64,000 nucleotides of DNA, from assembly GCA_023105745.1 (NCBI GenBank), contig JALGQZ010000009.1, positions 37,827,359 to 37,891,358 of the forward strand, read 5' to 3'. Made by a program: the position numbers and the translations under genes. How positions within the stretch are numbered: position 1 is the stretch's first letter; the number at the start of each line of letters is the position of its first letter. Below, in pieces: positions 22,745 through 34,896 of the stretch. Below the pieces are notes generated by a model, which was not told the origin of the DNA, did no database searches, and saw only the letters and a list, made by a program, of their open reading frames with translations. Origin of the DNA: Austropuccinia psidii. Taxonomy: Eukaryota; Basidiomycota; Pucciniomycetes; Pucciniales; Sphaerophragmiaceae.

Positions 22745-23475
22745 AGACATGATTATGGCAGAAGCCAATAAGTTACAGAAGGACAAGGGTCAGTTGATGA
22801 CTTCTAAATTAATAAATTATGTCATTCTGAAGTTGATAATACTATTTTACCTTCAAACAGAGATGAAACTGCCACAAGAAGCCTCAGTGGAAATTTACAA
22901 ATTCAGCCAGAAGGCTTACAACAATTCATTGCAGCACAAAGAGTACCTGATCCTTGAAGATCTGTGGAAAAACTGCATGAATTCTTACCTGACTGTGAGA
23001 AAATTCCTGGGCCATCCCAACACTTGCAAGTTACTCAATGGATGACATACATTGATGGAAAAGAGGAACATGACGCTTTTAACAGCAGATTGGAGGAAAA
23101 ACAACCCTCCATCACCCAAGCAAGTGCCGAAAACAGCCCCAGTAGCCAGCAGAAGCAATTCCCACGTGAAAAAGCAGCCACAAGCTCAAAACAAGGGCAA
23201 AGGCAATGCACCAGCCACAAAGCCTTACAGCCAGGGCTACAGAATCCCAAAGATTCAGCAGGATGCCATGGAAAATGTATTTCAGATGGCCAGAACAATG
23301 ATTCAATCAGAAAAGAAAGGGGAGGCCAGATTAAAATATCAGAAATGATTTGTGATATTTTTGATTCTATCCCAGAGCTGTATGAAGCTATGAATGACGT
23401 GAAAACTCATGTTTCTGATGAAGATTCATCCATTTGTAACAATCTTAAAACAAAAAACTCAAGTCTGAGCCAAAT
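22745..23475 (+). pseudogene. Element C gag, continuation after A
   Basis: The gag frame resumes directly after the gtcat duplication but meets TAA stops within about 70 nt. From about 22,860 a gag-like reading is good: LQQFIAAQRVPDPCRSVEKL, then a Ser/Gln/Lys low-complexity zone and YIDGKEEHDAFNSRLEEKQP. The layout parallels B gag residues 70-250. It is cut off by the inverted C-family LTR at 23,476, so the capsid core, zinc knuckle and pol are missing. Two long readings at 22587-23045 and 22964-23635 are pieces of this in different frames, extended into LTR sequence at each end. Confidence 0.7.
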
Positions 23476-25257
23476 TGTAAGGTGTGGATATGAAACTTTG
23501 ATTAAAAATCAAGTACTTTTCCTGTCCTCAAAATTTGTAAAAGGTAAAAATCAATTAAAAATAGTAACAAATATTATTCTTAAAAGAAAACACACCAATT
23601 TAATTGTTTATAACCATATTAGTATAAAACAATAATATTATAAAGATTTATTGTTTTACCAACAATAAAAATTTATCCAAAAATACTCTACAAGAGATAT
23701 TTAAGGCTACAAAAGAAATTTCTTCAAGAGAAATTTCAATTGGAATTAATTGTGCAAAGAACTGCAAGCAATTAATTAAAGAACAAAGTCTTTCAAAAGA
23801 ATATTCAAGAGAAAACACACCCAAAAGTGACCAGAGTGAATTTGGAAACAAAGTGACAAAGGTAATAGTGATGAAAGATGCTTTACTTCACCTTTGGGGT
23901 GGTTCAGGGGTAAAAATGATTATAATTATTTTTTCACGTGGTTAAAAGGTTCAAAAAATTTTAAAAAGGGTGGTTTTAATCTTTTAATGATTGGCTTAAC
24001 AGTGTTTAAATCAATTATAAAAAGAAAAGATTCTAACATGAAGAGAAAAGGGGGCAAAGAAGACATTCTTTTATAGCCATCAATTTTCTTACTCCAAAAG
24101 TAAAGCGTACTCTTGTCAGTCGTTAAAAACAGTCAGACAACAGAAAAACCAATTATGGCATCATTGAACCTTGGTTTAGACCAAAAAAGGGCTGGCTTAA
24201 GCCATTTTAGACCCTTAACTCAGCCATTACTATAGCAATAACTGGTCTAGAGCCTTCAAAACACATCAGAATGTGTGTAAGAGGCGTAGAAATCAGTTAA
24301 AACTGTTTTTACTGACATTGGCTCAACTTAAGGGTAGTTTTACCCTCTTGGCACCAATTAATACCACCCTGGTTGGTATCAAAACCTCATCATCAATTGA
24401 GTCACGGACCCTGTGACTTAATTCCAGGCCAAAAGTAATGAACTTTTGCATGGATTTTGACATCCCACGCGATTCAGCAACGATTTTGGGGGTCTAGCTC
24501 CCCCTTAGAGCTAGAGTTCCTTTCCCCCCCCAATTTATTTTTCCTTTAATTCCTCATCATGTATTATACTTGGAATTTACATATGTAATTCAATTTAATT
24601 GTACAGTACAATACAGTAATAATTGATACCTCATATGTAAATCAAAGTTAACTTATGTAATACACGCACACATTTTGACATTTCAATTGAATTCAATTGA
24701 GAATACTTCAATTCCTCATAACTTCTAAGCTAAACACAACACCTCAATTTTAACACAAAAATTGATGGTTAACACCACATGTGGTGTGAATTGAGTTGAA
24801 GTTTTGAGGATTTTCAATTCTTGTATTGAAAATACTAAAAACTTAATTTAAGCTTATTTAGAGTTGAGTTACAGAAATTTCATCCAGAGGTGACCCCACT
24901 TTATTTTTTATGAGGAATCCAATGGTGTGATATTTTCTTTATGTTTATTTATTGGAAAAAAAGTTATAATATATTTTATATAACTTTTTGCCAAAAATAT
25001 TTTGATTTCACAATATTTTTTAAAAAATTCATTTTTACTGAATTTTTACAAGTAAAAATATAATTTCATAATTTTAAATTTTATTGTAATTCTATTTTTA
25101 AATTATAATTAAATTTTGATTTTTAAGTATAAATCTGTATTTATATTTCAATTTTTAATATTATAATATAAATAAATTTATTTTATTTATATTTTTATCT
25201 TAATTTATTTATCATTTGTGGTCTTTTGGGTATATGAAAATACCTCTAAGGCTCACA
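23476..25257 (-). repeat. Inverted C-family LTR (C')
   Basis: A full-length LTR in reverse: TGTAAGGTGTGG at its left edge, GGCTCACA at its right. It is followed on the right by ttccctcccc, a reverse polypurine tract, so it was the 3' LTR of a minus-strand C-family element and not a simple solo LTR. The rest of that element is gone. No 5-bp duplication could be recovered. Confidence 0.82.
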
Positions 25258-25267
25258 TTCCCTCCCC
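25258..25267 (-). promoter_or_regulatory. Polypurine tract remnant of C'
   Basis: ggggagggaa on the minus strand, abutting the TGTGAGCC start of the inverted LTR. It is the only surviving internal sequence of C'. Confidence 0.6.
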
Positions 25268-25270
25268 GTA

Positions 25271-25970
25271 AATGATGCAATAATTGGCTTTTCTATTGTC
25301 AGAGTGTTTCAACGACTTAAAAGAGTAAATTCTACTTTTTTAGTAAGTAAATTGATGGCTATAAAACAATGTCTTCTTTGCCCCACTTTTCTCTTCATGT
25401 TAGAATCTTTTCCTTTTATAATTAGCTTAAACACTGTTAAACCAATCAATAAAATATTCCAACCACTCATTTTATATCATTTCAAACCCTTTAACCACAT
25501 TAAAAAATCAATATAATCATTGTTTGTAACTCTTATAATCATTTTTACCCCTTGAACCACCCCGTAAGTGAATTAAAGCATCTTTCATCACTGTTAACTT
25601 TGTCACTTTGTTTCCAAATTCACTCTGGTCACCTTTGGGTGTGTTTTCTTTTTAAATGATTTGTTCTTAAATTAATTGCTTGCAGCTATTTGCACAATTA
25701 ATTCCAATTGAAATTGCTCTTGAAGAAATTTCTTTTGTAGCCTTAAATATCTCTTGTAGAGTATTCTTGGATAAATTTTTATTGTTGGTAAAACAATAAA
25801 TCTTTATAATATTATTGTTTTATAGGTATAAACTCAAAACCAATAGCACTGGCATGTTTTCTCCTAAAATAGTATTTCATACTATTTTTGATTATATTTT
25901 ACCTTATACAAATTTTGAGGACAGGAAAAGTACTCAATTATTAATTTAAGTTTCATATCCACACCTTACA
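25271..25970 (+). repeat. Element C 3' LTR, 5'-truncated
   Basis: It matches the C 5' LTR from about 4,453 to 5,143 in the direct orientation and ends CACACCTTACA next to cttac. About 1.1 kb of its 5' part is missing. With 23,476-24,170 it makes an inverted repeat of about 700 bp around a spacer of about 1.1 kb. Confidence 0.8.
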
Positions 25971-25975
25971 CTTAC

Positions 25976-26656
25976 CATGGGATAATATCCCATAACCATG
26001 ATTATGAGGTGTCGAACAGACAAAGAAGCTTGTTTTTACTTCAATACCTCATATTTCATTCAATACTGGGGTCTCATACAGGTTCTGTACAGCATTCTCC
26101 ACGTCATACATGTCAGAATTAGACCATGTGGTCCCCAGATGGAAATTTTCACCCTGTATTGGTGAAAACTGCCCAGATGTGGTTTGAAAACCACATCTGA
26201 GCCCAATACAGGCTATACAGGCCTTTTTCAAACCACAAGCCTGTCCTTGAGAGTGAAAAATCTTCACTTCCTCTACATGAAAAGGTCTAGCAGCCTTTTT
26301 ACCCCATTTCAGGATAAAAGGAGGCCTTTTCACTGTCAGAAAAGGAATCCCCATCCTTCTCTTGAATTCCTACGTATTACAACTGTCAAAAACAGTTATA
26401 CTCTTGGAAAATAACCAGGTTATACTTTAAATTTAAGTATTGTAGCTCTTATTATAGTAATCCAACTGGTAAGACTGTACCCCGGGCTTTCAGAAGCGCT
26501 CACCACCACTATATCATTATAGTAAAGACCTTATTATCTTATTTTAAGCCCTTATTGAAACCAACAAATCTTTTTATTATCAGTTTTACCATGTCACAGG
26601 CATAGCTAAAGCCTGTAAATACAATTATACACCTTTATCATAGACTCAGCCTGACA
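25976..26656 (+). repeat. Element D 5' LTR, part 3
   Basis: It matches 34,211-34,891 and ends GACTCAGCCTGACA. It contains the nested palindrome (26,156-26,216) and an ATGGGATA-A-TATCCCAT palindrome at its start. Confidence 0.9.
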
Positions 26657-26677
26657 TTTTGAGGGCCTGGCTGTGTT
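26657..26677 (+). promoter_or_regulatory. Primer-binding-site-like motif of D
   Basis: ttttgagggcctggctgtg directly after the 5' LTR; two changes from the A copy. Confidence 0.55.
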
Positions 26678-27280
26678 TTTTTTAACTTTTTGAACCTTAT
26701 AAGTGAGTTTTTTCTTTTATTCTCTCTATTCTGAGAAATTCTTTTACCTTTTTCTAGGCCTAATGTCTTGAAAAAATAGATATAATATATATCTTATATA
26801 TATATTCATAGTGGTATATGTCATATACCACTATTATTTATCTTCTTTAAATTAAATTGTGGTGTGGTTGATTATAATTTAATCACCACAACAACCCTTA
26901 TTTTTGCAGTGTTTTACATATAAAAACACTTTAAGCCATTAATAAAGTCCTTTTTTTCATTAATATAAGGACACCTCTTACTGTAAAACCAACAGTTGAG
27001 GCATGGTTGGGTGTATTGTTGATTCAATTACCCTCTTACATACCACTTTTATCAGATTATACTTTCTAATTACAAGTTATTCTGTGGGATACTGGCACAC
27101 AAACAGTGTACCAGATATCTGTAAACTGTATTTCTGATGTGGAATTGTTAATTCAATTACACTGTCATTATACAAGGGCATATTGTAGTAAAATACAAGC
27201 CCAGAGGCCATTCTTAGATGTGCAAACAGCCTTTTAAGAAGTCTTAACTGACATTAAGGCGTCTTTTCCTGTTTGATTCA
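26678..27280 (+). other. Element D leader region
   Basis: AT-rich, homologous to the A leader in reverse. No coding potential seen. Confidence 0.5.
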
Positions 27281-28350
27281 GTGGAAGAAAGCTACTTACC
27301 ACTGCAGACCCAGTCACAGGCCAACACACCAGTGACACCCTCAGAACCAGAGGGCGGAAAGGGAAAAGGAAAGAGGCACAGTGAAGGCCTGATTACAGCA
27401 AAGAAGTGGAAACCCATTTCCACTCAGACAAATAGAAAATCACAAAACTTTGCTTCAATACAAGGTAAACCAGCCTGCACTACTTGTACAGGGAATATTA
27501 CCATAATTAACCCAGTTGTAACCTCTAAAGGTAAATTGCCAAAATCAGCCAACAAAAGATTTGTACAAGGCACAGTCAAAGGTAAATACTCTAATAAAAT
27601 AAAGTTTTTGACTTCTTGCAAACACTGATGTGTCACCTGTACACCTCATAAACCTTGGCTTCCAAAGGACCCAACTAGAGGACAGAGAAGGCTTGTCCAG
27701 AACCAGAAGACCTGGAAGAGGACACCTTGGACACGGTGGTGGATGGCAAGACACTGAGGGAAATCATACCCACCCTGCCATTCACTTTCTAATTCAACAG
27801 GAACCTCAAACCAGAGGACTGGAAAGACATGGATCTTGTTCTTCAGCTCCACCAACTCTTCAAAGATTTATTTCAATGGAGAATGGACAATAAGAGGCTC
27901 AACCTGGCATCCCACTGGGCTGAACTTGGAGCAAGTTTCCGGAAGATTTGTCTCAAATAGATAGACTTCAGAGACCTTATGGTAATCACCAAAGGTTGGA
28001 ATGCCACCAGGCAATTCAGAATCCTGGAGGTGAGGGAAAACAGGATAAGCGATAATCAAGCCACTATCCAAGCTATAGAAGAACAGCTGACCCAGACAGG
28101 GCATATTCCGATTTATTCAGGCTCACAAGGAGCAGGCCAAATCAGCTCTCCAGTGGCTTCACACCATTTAGAAACCAACAGATCAGTGGCCAAGAGTCAC
28201 CATTCTTCACAATCCCAGAAAGTTTCCAGGAGAAGACAAGGATACAAGGGCAAAAACAAGACCACCTTCAGCCAGAGGAAGAGAGAGTCAGACCCTATGA
28301 TCCAGAAGCTGTTGGATTTGGTGAAAGAAGTGCACAAGAACCAGAAGTAG
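27281..28350 (+). pseudogene. Element D ORF1 (broken)
   Basis: The same protein as A ORF1, split into readable pieces at 27281-27628 and 27979-28350. A 1-nt deletion in the run at about 27,622, a TAA after the TLPF-like motif (about 27,790) and a TAG after FRKICLK (about 27,958) break it. The last piece ends VKEVHKNQK and stop, as in A, and overlaps the gag frame that continues beyond it. Confidence 0.7.
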
Positions 28351-30195
28351 CTGTAAATAACTCTAGCATCAGTAGTCCTCTTAATAGAAATATTACCCCC
28401 ACTCAGATTAAACATAATGTTGTCACACCTGAGAATAACCTCAACAGTGATGCACTGTGGTTACAAATGTCCCAATATGCTGAGCAAACTCAAAAACAGT
28501 TTGCAGAACTTGAAGCAAGCCATGAGAGGATGAAAAAACTAACAGCCTCCATGGACAAAATTATTAAAACCCTTCAAGAAGGACATGCTTAATTGAGCAA
28601 ACCCTCTGAAGAAACCAACAAATGACTAAATCTAGTCTTTGAAGAACAAAACCACAGCAAAAGGAACAGGGATTGTCTGAATAAAGACATAAACAAACTG
28701 TTTAATGTCTACCATAACTTGAAGCCCCAGCCACAAGGCCATGTTATGGATAATCCATATCAACAAGATGACATCAAGCCAGATGCCATGTTGATGAATA
28801 AGGAAAGATATCCATCACAAGACCAGGATGGAGATAATATGTCTTATTCATAGAAGGAAGTCTTGAAACAGCTTCCTGAGGCCTCAAGCTGGCCCAAATT
28901 CTCTGGAACTGGATAATATGATCATATGGAGCTCATATATTATATTGATGGACTCCTCATTGCTGTACCAAGCATACCAGACTACTGGATTACTGCTAGA
29001 CTTGATACAGCATTTAAAGGAGATGCTAGTATATGGTACACAGAAATTAAAGAAATCCATGGAAGAAGAAACTTCCCATGGTGGAAGAGTCAAATCATCC
29101 AAAGGTACAGCAATGGTACTTGAATATGGCAGAAGACCATGTCATTTGAAAATGAAAAATACTCTGTCGACAAAGATCCATATTAGTGGTGTCTCAGACA
29201 GTCTAAAAGACTTAAAGCCATTGATCCTCAAATGAACACGCATATGAGGAATCACAAACTCCTGACACAAATGCCAGGAGAACTAGAGCATGCAGTGAAA
29301 TGCAGATGCAACCACAATTGCACTCTGATTACACCCCATATAAAAGCAGTGGTTTCAAAGAGAAACAACCTTTCAGGGTGGAGTTTAAAGACAAACCCAG
29401 AGAAAGGGTGGCAGAAGTGGCAAAGAAGAAAATTCTTGTCACAACTGTGGTTCAAAAGACCACTATGCCAACAACTGTCCAAAAGCAAAGAAAAAAGTCT
29501 ATTCCATTGAGAAAGTCCCAGAGGAGGAATCCCCTACAGAGGATTCTGAATCAGACTCTATGGGGGCACCCATCAGAGAACAATCTGATGATGACCAAGA
29601 CCCCAGAGAAGAATTCCTAGTGGAATTTCAAGAGGAAACCCCACTAGAAATCCAAGACATACAGTTGGAAGCAGGCATGCCACAAGATACTTCCAACAAA
29701 AACTTGTGCAAACACACACAAGATTCACAAACATTCCTGGTTACACCAACCAAAGGAATGGCATACATACATGGAACAGCCACAAAAATTACTGTTTTTA
29801 TTACCAATGCTCAACATCCATTGATCATTGACAGTGGAGCACACTGTTCCATAGTGGCCAGAAATCATCTGGACAACCACTTCCCAAACTGGGAAAACCA
29901 GCTCTTGCCCACCAAGGCAAAGAACTTCAAGAGTGCATCAGAGAAGATGACTTCCATTGGTACAATTATCAAAGAGATAATTATACCCCATAGGAGAGGT
30001 AACATCAGACTCAACCCAGAGTTTGTTACGCTTGATGATGCCCACATCCAAGGGTTTTTTCTGGGAACAGACTACCAGAGGATGTATGGCATAGATATTT
30101 ACAATAGTAAAAACAAGCACATTACCATTGGCACCAACAAGGAAAAGAAATTTTCACTTGATGTATATCAAATATCTGCCCAAGATCCTCTTTAA
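28351..30195 (+). pseudogene. Element D gag and protease (broken)
   Basis: Homologous to A residues 1-600 of gag-pol. Stops include 28851-28853 (GAG in A), 28914-28916 (GAA in A), 29121-29123 (TGG in A), 29184-29186 (GAG in A) and 30193-30195 (GAA in A), plus two near 28,590-28,630. A stretch around the gag C-terminus (about 29,320) is deleted, and the zinc knuckle is frameshifted. The clean part 29560-30195 carries the protease active site IIDSGAHCS and a flap-like region. Confidence 0.85.
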
Positions 30196-31900
30196 GAGAT
30201 ACTGAATGAATTCAGAGAAGGACAGTTTAGCACTACCCTCACTAGTAAACAGAAACTAAGCTTACTGAAAATGCTGAGAAATAATAGAAAAGCATTTTCC
30301 ATTGGTGAAGAACCATTAGGCAAGATTAGAGGCCATGATATAGAACTATATCTGGATGTGGAAAGACCTTATCCACTCATGCTCAGGAGACCTCCCTACC
30401 CAGAAAGTCTGGAAACAAGGAAGGAAATTCAAAGACATATCAATGAGCTCCTGTACATGGATTTCATCAGAAAGATTGGACACAATGAAATAGTGGAAAT
30501 TACCACTCCTGTCCTGATCACCTGGAATGATGGCAAGTCTATGCTGTGTGAAGGTTTCAGAGCTCTGAATAACTACACCAACGCTTACAGGTAACCTATA
30601 CCCAGGATACCTCATGCCTTACACAAACTGGCAAAAGCCAAATATATAACCAAAATGGATTGTATGAAAGGCTTCCACCAGAATTGAGTTAAACCAAATT
30701 CCATGAAGTCACTCAGAATCACATGTCATATGGGCATATATTAGTACACCAGGATGCCATTTGGCATCAAGAATGCACCAGACCACTTCCAAAGGATGAT
30801 AGACATCATATTTCAAGAAGAGATATTGGAAGGCTAGATGGTAGTATATATTGATCACATCATTATATACTCAGAGACATGGGAAGACCATGTGCAATAC
30901 ATAGACAGAGTGCTAAGTAAATGCACACCCATAAATCTGAAAATTTCACTTAAAAAGTGCAATTTTGGCCAAGAAGAGCTGCTAGCTCTAGGACATAAAG
31001 TCTCAGGTCTTAGTCTGGAAATTAACCACAACGAAGTAGCAGCAGTACTGAAAAAGCCAGTATCAAGAAACATCAAAGAGATGAAATCTTTCCTTTGGTT
31101 TGCTAGCCACTATAGAAACCACATCAAACATTTTGCCCACATAACTAGTAGTTTATACAAGTTATGTTCAAAAGATGTAGTTTTTGAAATTACCAAGGAA
31201 AGAAGGCATGCATATGAGAGGATCAAATATGAACTCACAAATGCACCTGGGCTCAGCTTGCCTGACTTTGAACTACAATTCAAGCTATACATAGATGCAG
31301 CATGTAGCCAAGGCTCAGGAGCAGCCCTTCACCAGAGAGAAATTGTATATGGTGAACCAAGAGAGGGAGTAACATGTTACATCTCTAGGCAGCTGAAAGA
31401 TTCAGAAACCAGGTATGGGGCCATTCAGAATAAATGTCTATGCTTAGTCTGGGCTCTAGAGAAACTCTGTTATTATTTGGATGGTGCAGTCTTTGAAGTC
31501 TACACAGAATGCACATCCTTGAAGTCTTTACTAAACATGAAGACTACCAATAGATATATGTTGAGGTGGCAAATAGCCATCCAAGAGTATAGAGGGAACA
31601 TGACCATCATATACAAAGAAGGTAAAATTCATACCAATGCAGATGGTCTCAGCAGATGGCAACTGGATAATGTCAAAAGTAACCCAGCTTATGACCCTGA
31701 AGTAGCAGCTAAAATTCCTATCCATTTCATGGGAACAGACAGGAAGAAAAACTTCAGATTTTCTGAGTGGGCACCAGAAAGTGGTACCCCAGACAGTGGA
31801 AACACTGACTCAGAAGGATCAGAAACTCCCATATTGGGAATAAGCACCTCAGAACTGCATAATGAATCCTTCAATGCAATAATGAAGACATATTCCAAAC
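30196..31900 (+). pseudogene. Element D reverse transcriptase and RNase H (broken)
   Basis: It reads in pieces 30271-30594 and 30838 onward, homologous to A pol. The catalytic YIDD has become YIDH (30847-30858), which should abolish polymerase activity even without the stops. Stops occur at 30592-30594, 30685-30687, 30742-30744 and 30835-30837. The RNase H region ([27 protein letters not shown]) is readable, but the second acidic motif TDC has become TEC. Confidence 0.85.
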
Positions 31901-33431
31901 ACAAACAATGTGGAATATTGTTGCAAATCCTTCAACAAAAGTACAGGAGACCAGAACTGGAATACCAATTAGAGGAACCCTGGTTAAGGGTCTATAAGTA
32001 CAATAAGTTTTTCCTTATAGATGGCCTGCTCTACCATATAGATAAGCACACTAGTGCACTCACAATAATAGACAGAGACCATATATCCTTGATCCTGTAG
32101 GAATGCCATGACTGCCCCTATATGGGACACATGAGTGAATACAGGACCAAAGAAAGGGTAGAAAGCACTGCTTGGTGGCCCAAATGGGAACAAGAGTTGA
32201 GTGAATACATCAACACTTGTGAGAGATGCAAAAAGGCAAATAGAAAACATGGGAAGAAGTATGGGTTACTTCAACACATAGAAAAACCCAAACACCCATG
32301 GGAAACCATCAACATGGACTGGGTTACAGGACTTGTCCCAGGAAGCAAGGAGAACTTCAATTCCTGCTTAATCATGGTTGATAGTTTCAGAAAGAGTATG
32401 AGGTTCCTACCATGTCACAAGGAAGACACAGCCATGGATACTGCTCTGTTATTCTGTAACAACATCATATCTACCTGTGGAGTCCCTAATATCATCATCA
32501 ATGATAGGGACCCAAAGTTCACATCTGAATTCTGGACAAACCTGTATGACATTCTTGGCACCAAGCTTCCATTTTACACAGCTTACCATCCACAAACAGA
32601 TGAATTAGCTTAAAGGATGATCCAGATAATGGAGGACATCCTTAGAGGATTCTGTGCCTATGGCATGGAATATAAGGACCATTAAGGTTACACCCATGAC
32701 TGGGTTACCCTTCTACCAGAAGTCTAACTGGCTTGTAACACAAGTCAGTACTCTACCACAGGAAAAAACCTGCACTGGTAGAAAAAGGGTGGAATCCCCT
32801 ATTTCCTGTGTATCACTTGAACAAAAATGCTCTGACCATCCACCCCACAGCCAAAGATTTTCACAAAATGTGGAAGAGAGCTTGTTACACAGCTTCCAAA
32901 TGCATAGCTGAGGAAAAATAATATGATAAGCAGAGGTGGGACAAATCACACATGGAACCTGACTTTAAAGAAGGGGACCAAGTGTTAGTGTCTACACTGA
33001 ACTTTAATAATCTCAAAGGACCTAAGAAAATGAGATACTCATTTTTAGGGCCCTTCACCATCATTAAATTGATGGGAAAAAATGCAGTGGAAGTCAAACT
33101 CACAGAGGAATTTTGCAGGAAACACCCAGTTTTTCCAGTGAGTTTAGTCAAGCCATACTTCCAGACAGAGGAGGATAAATTCCCCTCCAGGAAGAAGAAC
33201 CTCACCCCACCATAAATAGTGGAAGTGGAGGAATCCCCTGGACCTGTGAAGAAAATTATCAAGGCCAGGAAGATCAGACTTAATGGTAAGGACCAGAGAC
33301 AGTACTTAGTCAGATTCAAGAACCAGACAGCTGAGAAGTACAAGTGGTTGGCAGAAGATGCCATACCAGATGGGAACCTTCATTTGAGAAGATTCAGAGC
33401 CTCTAGGAGGACTGAACAGTCTCATCAATGA
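31901..33431 (+). pseudogene. Element D integrase and chromodomain tail (broken)
   Basis: Pieces at 31901-32100, 32122-32613 and 32952-33431. The integrase HHCC finger ([12 protein letters not shown]) and the first two acidic motifs (MDWVTG; NDRDPKF) are readable. Stops occur at 32098-32100, 32611-32613 (GAA in A, so the catalytic Glu itself is lost), near 32,684 and near 32,726, and a frameshift lies near 32,765. The tail carries the chromodomain-like module (RLNGKDQRQYLVRFKNQ), interrupted by TAA near 33,213. Confidence 0.85.
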
Positions 33432-33455
33432 TGAGCATTTTTTAGATGGAGGGTA

Positions 33456-34891
33456 TGTCAGCCTGTGACTCAAAACCAGAGCACAAACATGAAAGCCAAA
33501 TACTATAAATCAATGGTATACCCCCAAGATACCACCAAAGCATGGTGCTGAGCCAAATCAGCTCAAAATCTATCAAAAGAAATAATAAACTCACCCCTTT
33601 CCAAACATACAAGTCCCATCACCATAGGACAAAGAATAACAAAGTTATTCCTGCTCGAAGTTGTTGCTAAGCATAACCTTAATTTTCACCTCTCATCTGA
33701 AATACAGAGTAAGAGGCTTAACCTCATCAAATGGGTATTCAAAATGAAGCTCTAAGCCAGGGCTATCCAATGGTACCAGCCAAACTGAGCTAGCACCAGT
33801 ATTACAGAAGGTATGGCCAAATTCAGGCTAAATAAGGGTGAATAAAATATTCACCTCTCATCTAACTTCTACAGTATTAGTGTGAGATACCTGAAGTAGG
33901 GTATTTTTGGAAAGAGCACAATCAGTGCTATCTGATGGTGCCATTCATTTCCCCATATCTCATCAAGAACAAAAGTTATAAGGCAAACAAGCCCAATACA
34001 GCTTTTTGCCTAAAACACACATATGTACAAAAATCTTGTAAATGGCATACCTTTGCCATATTTAATAATAACTATATCAAATGACGTACCATTGTGTAGA
34101 AAACATACAGGGCTACACACAGAACCAGTTTTGAGGCTGATATCTCGAAAACTGACAAAGCTATGGCTGTTTTAAGGTCAAAATCCCACAGTTTGGCCAA
34201 TACAGCCTTACCCTGGGATAATATCCCATAACCATTATTATAAGGTTTAAAACAGACAGAGAAGCTTGTTTTTACTTCAACACCTCATATTTCATTCAAT
34301 ACTGGGGTCCCATACAGTGTCTGTACAGTGTTCTACATGTCATACATGTCAGAATCAGGCTGTGTGGTCCCCAGATGGAAATTTTCACCCTGTATTGGTG
34401 AAAACTGTCCAGATGTGGTTTCAAAACCACATCTGAGCCTAATACAGGATATACAGGCGTTTTGCAAACCACAAGCCTGTCCTTGAGAGTGAAAAATCTT
34501 ATTTCCTCTATGTGAAAAATTCCAGCAGCCTTTTCACCCCATTTCAGGATCAAAGGAGGCCTTTTCACTGCCAGAAAAGGAATCCCCATCCTGCTCTTGA
34601 ATTTCTACATAGTACAACTTTCAAAAACAGCTATACTCTTGAAAAATAACCAGGTTTTACTTTAAATTTAAGTATTGTAGCTCTTATTATGGTAATCCAA
34701 CTGGTAAGACTGCACCCAGGGCTTTCAGCAGCACTCACCACCACTATATCATTATATTAAAGCCCTTATTATCTTATTTTAAACCCTTATTACAACCAAC
34801 GAATCTTTTTATTATCAGTTTTACCATGTCACAGTCATAGTTAAAGCCTGTAAATACAGTTTTACACCTTTATCATAGACTCAGCCTGACA
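33456..34891 (+). repeat. Element D 3' LTR
   Basis: 1436 bp, TGTCAGCCTGTGACTC to CTCAGCCTGACA, followed by gacat. The polypurine tract precedes it. It is uninterrupted, so it serves as the reference for reassembling the 5' LTR. Confidence 0.93.
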
Positions 34892-34896
34892 GACAT

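Larger units (their letters stand above)
3342..25970 (+). mobile_element. Element C: LTR retrotransposon, gag remnant only, interrupted by A
   Basis: The 5' LTR runs 3342-5143, a primer-site-like motif starts at 5144, and gag remnants lie at 5616-5675 and 22745-23475. A truncated 3' LTR ends in CCTTACA at 25970. The perfect target duplication cttac (3337-3341, 25971-25975) joins the two halves of the D LTR around it. The first base of the 5' LTR has changed: GGTGCGCC here against TGTGAGCC in the related LTR that ends at 25257. Element A inserted into its gag with duplication gtcat. No protease, reverse transcriptase or integrase is visible. Between gag and the 3' LTR lies an inverted LTR of the same family, so the right side has been rearranged. 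Confidence 0.85.
1065..34891 (+). mobile_element. Element D: decayed Ty3-type LTR retrotransposon, host of the nest
   Basis: The 5' LTR begins TGTCA at 1065 and the 3' LTR (33456-34891, 1436 bp) ends CTGACA. Flanks are ggcat and gacat, a 5-bp target duplication with one mismatch. The 5' LTR survives in three pieces (1065-1593, 3132-3341, 25976-26656; about 1420 bp in total) because E and C inserted into it. The internal region 26657-33455 encodes gag, protease, reverse transcriptase, RNase H, integrase and a chromodomain-like tail in the order typical of Ty3/gypsy elements. It is broken by at least 15 stops plus frameshifts. It is the same family as element A, with the same LTR ends, polypurine tract and proteins, and is clearly the older copy. 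Confidence 0.9.

Noticed and set aside
26657..33455. Repeat-induced point mutation (C to T) as the cause of D's decay
   Set aside because: Most stop-creating changes are G:C to T:A transversions and the AT bias is equally strong in the nearly intact copy A.
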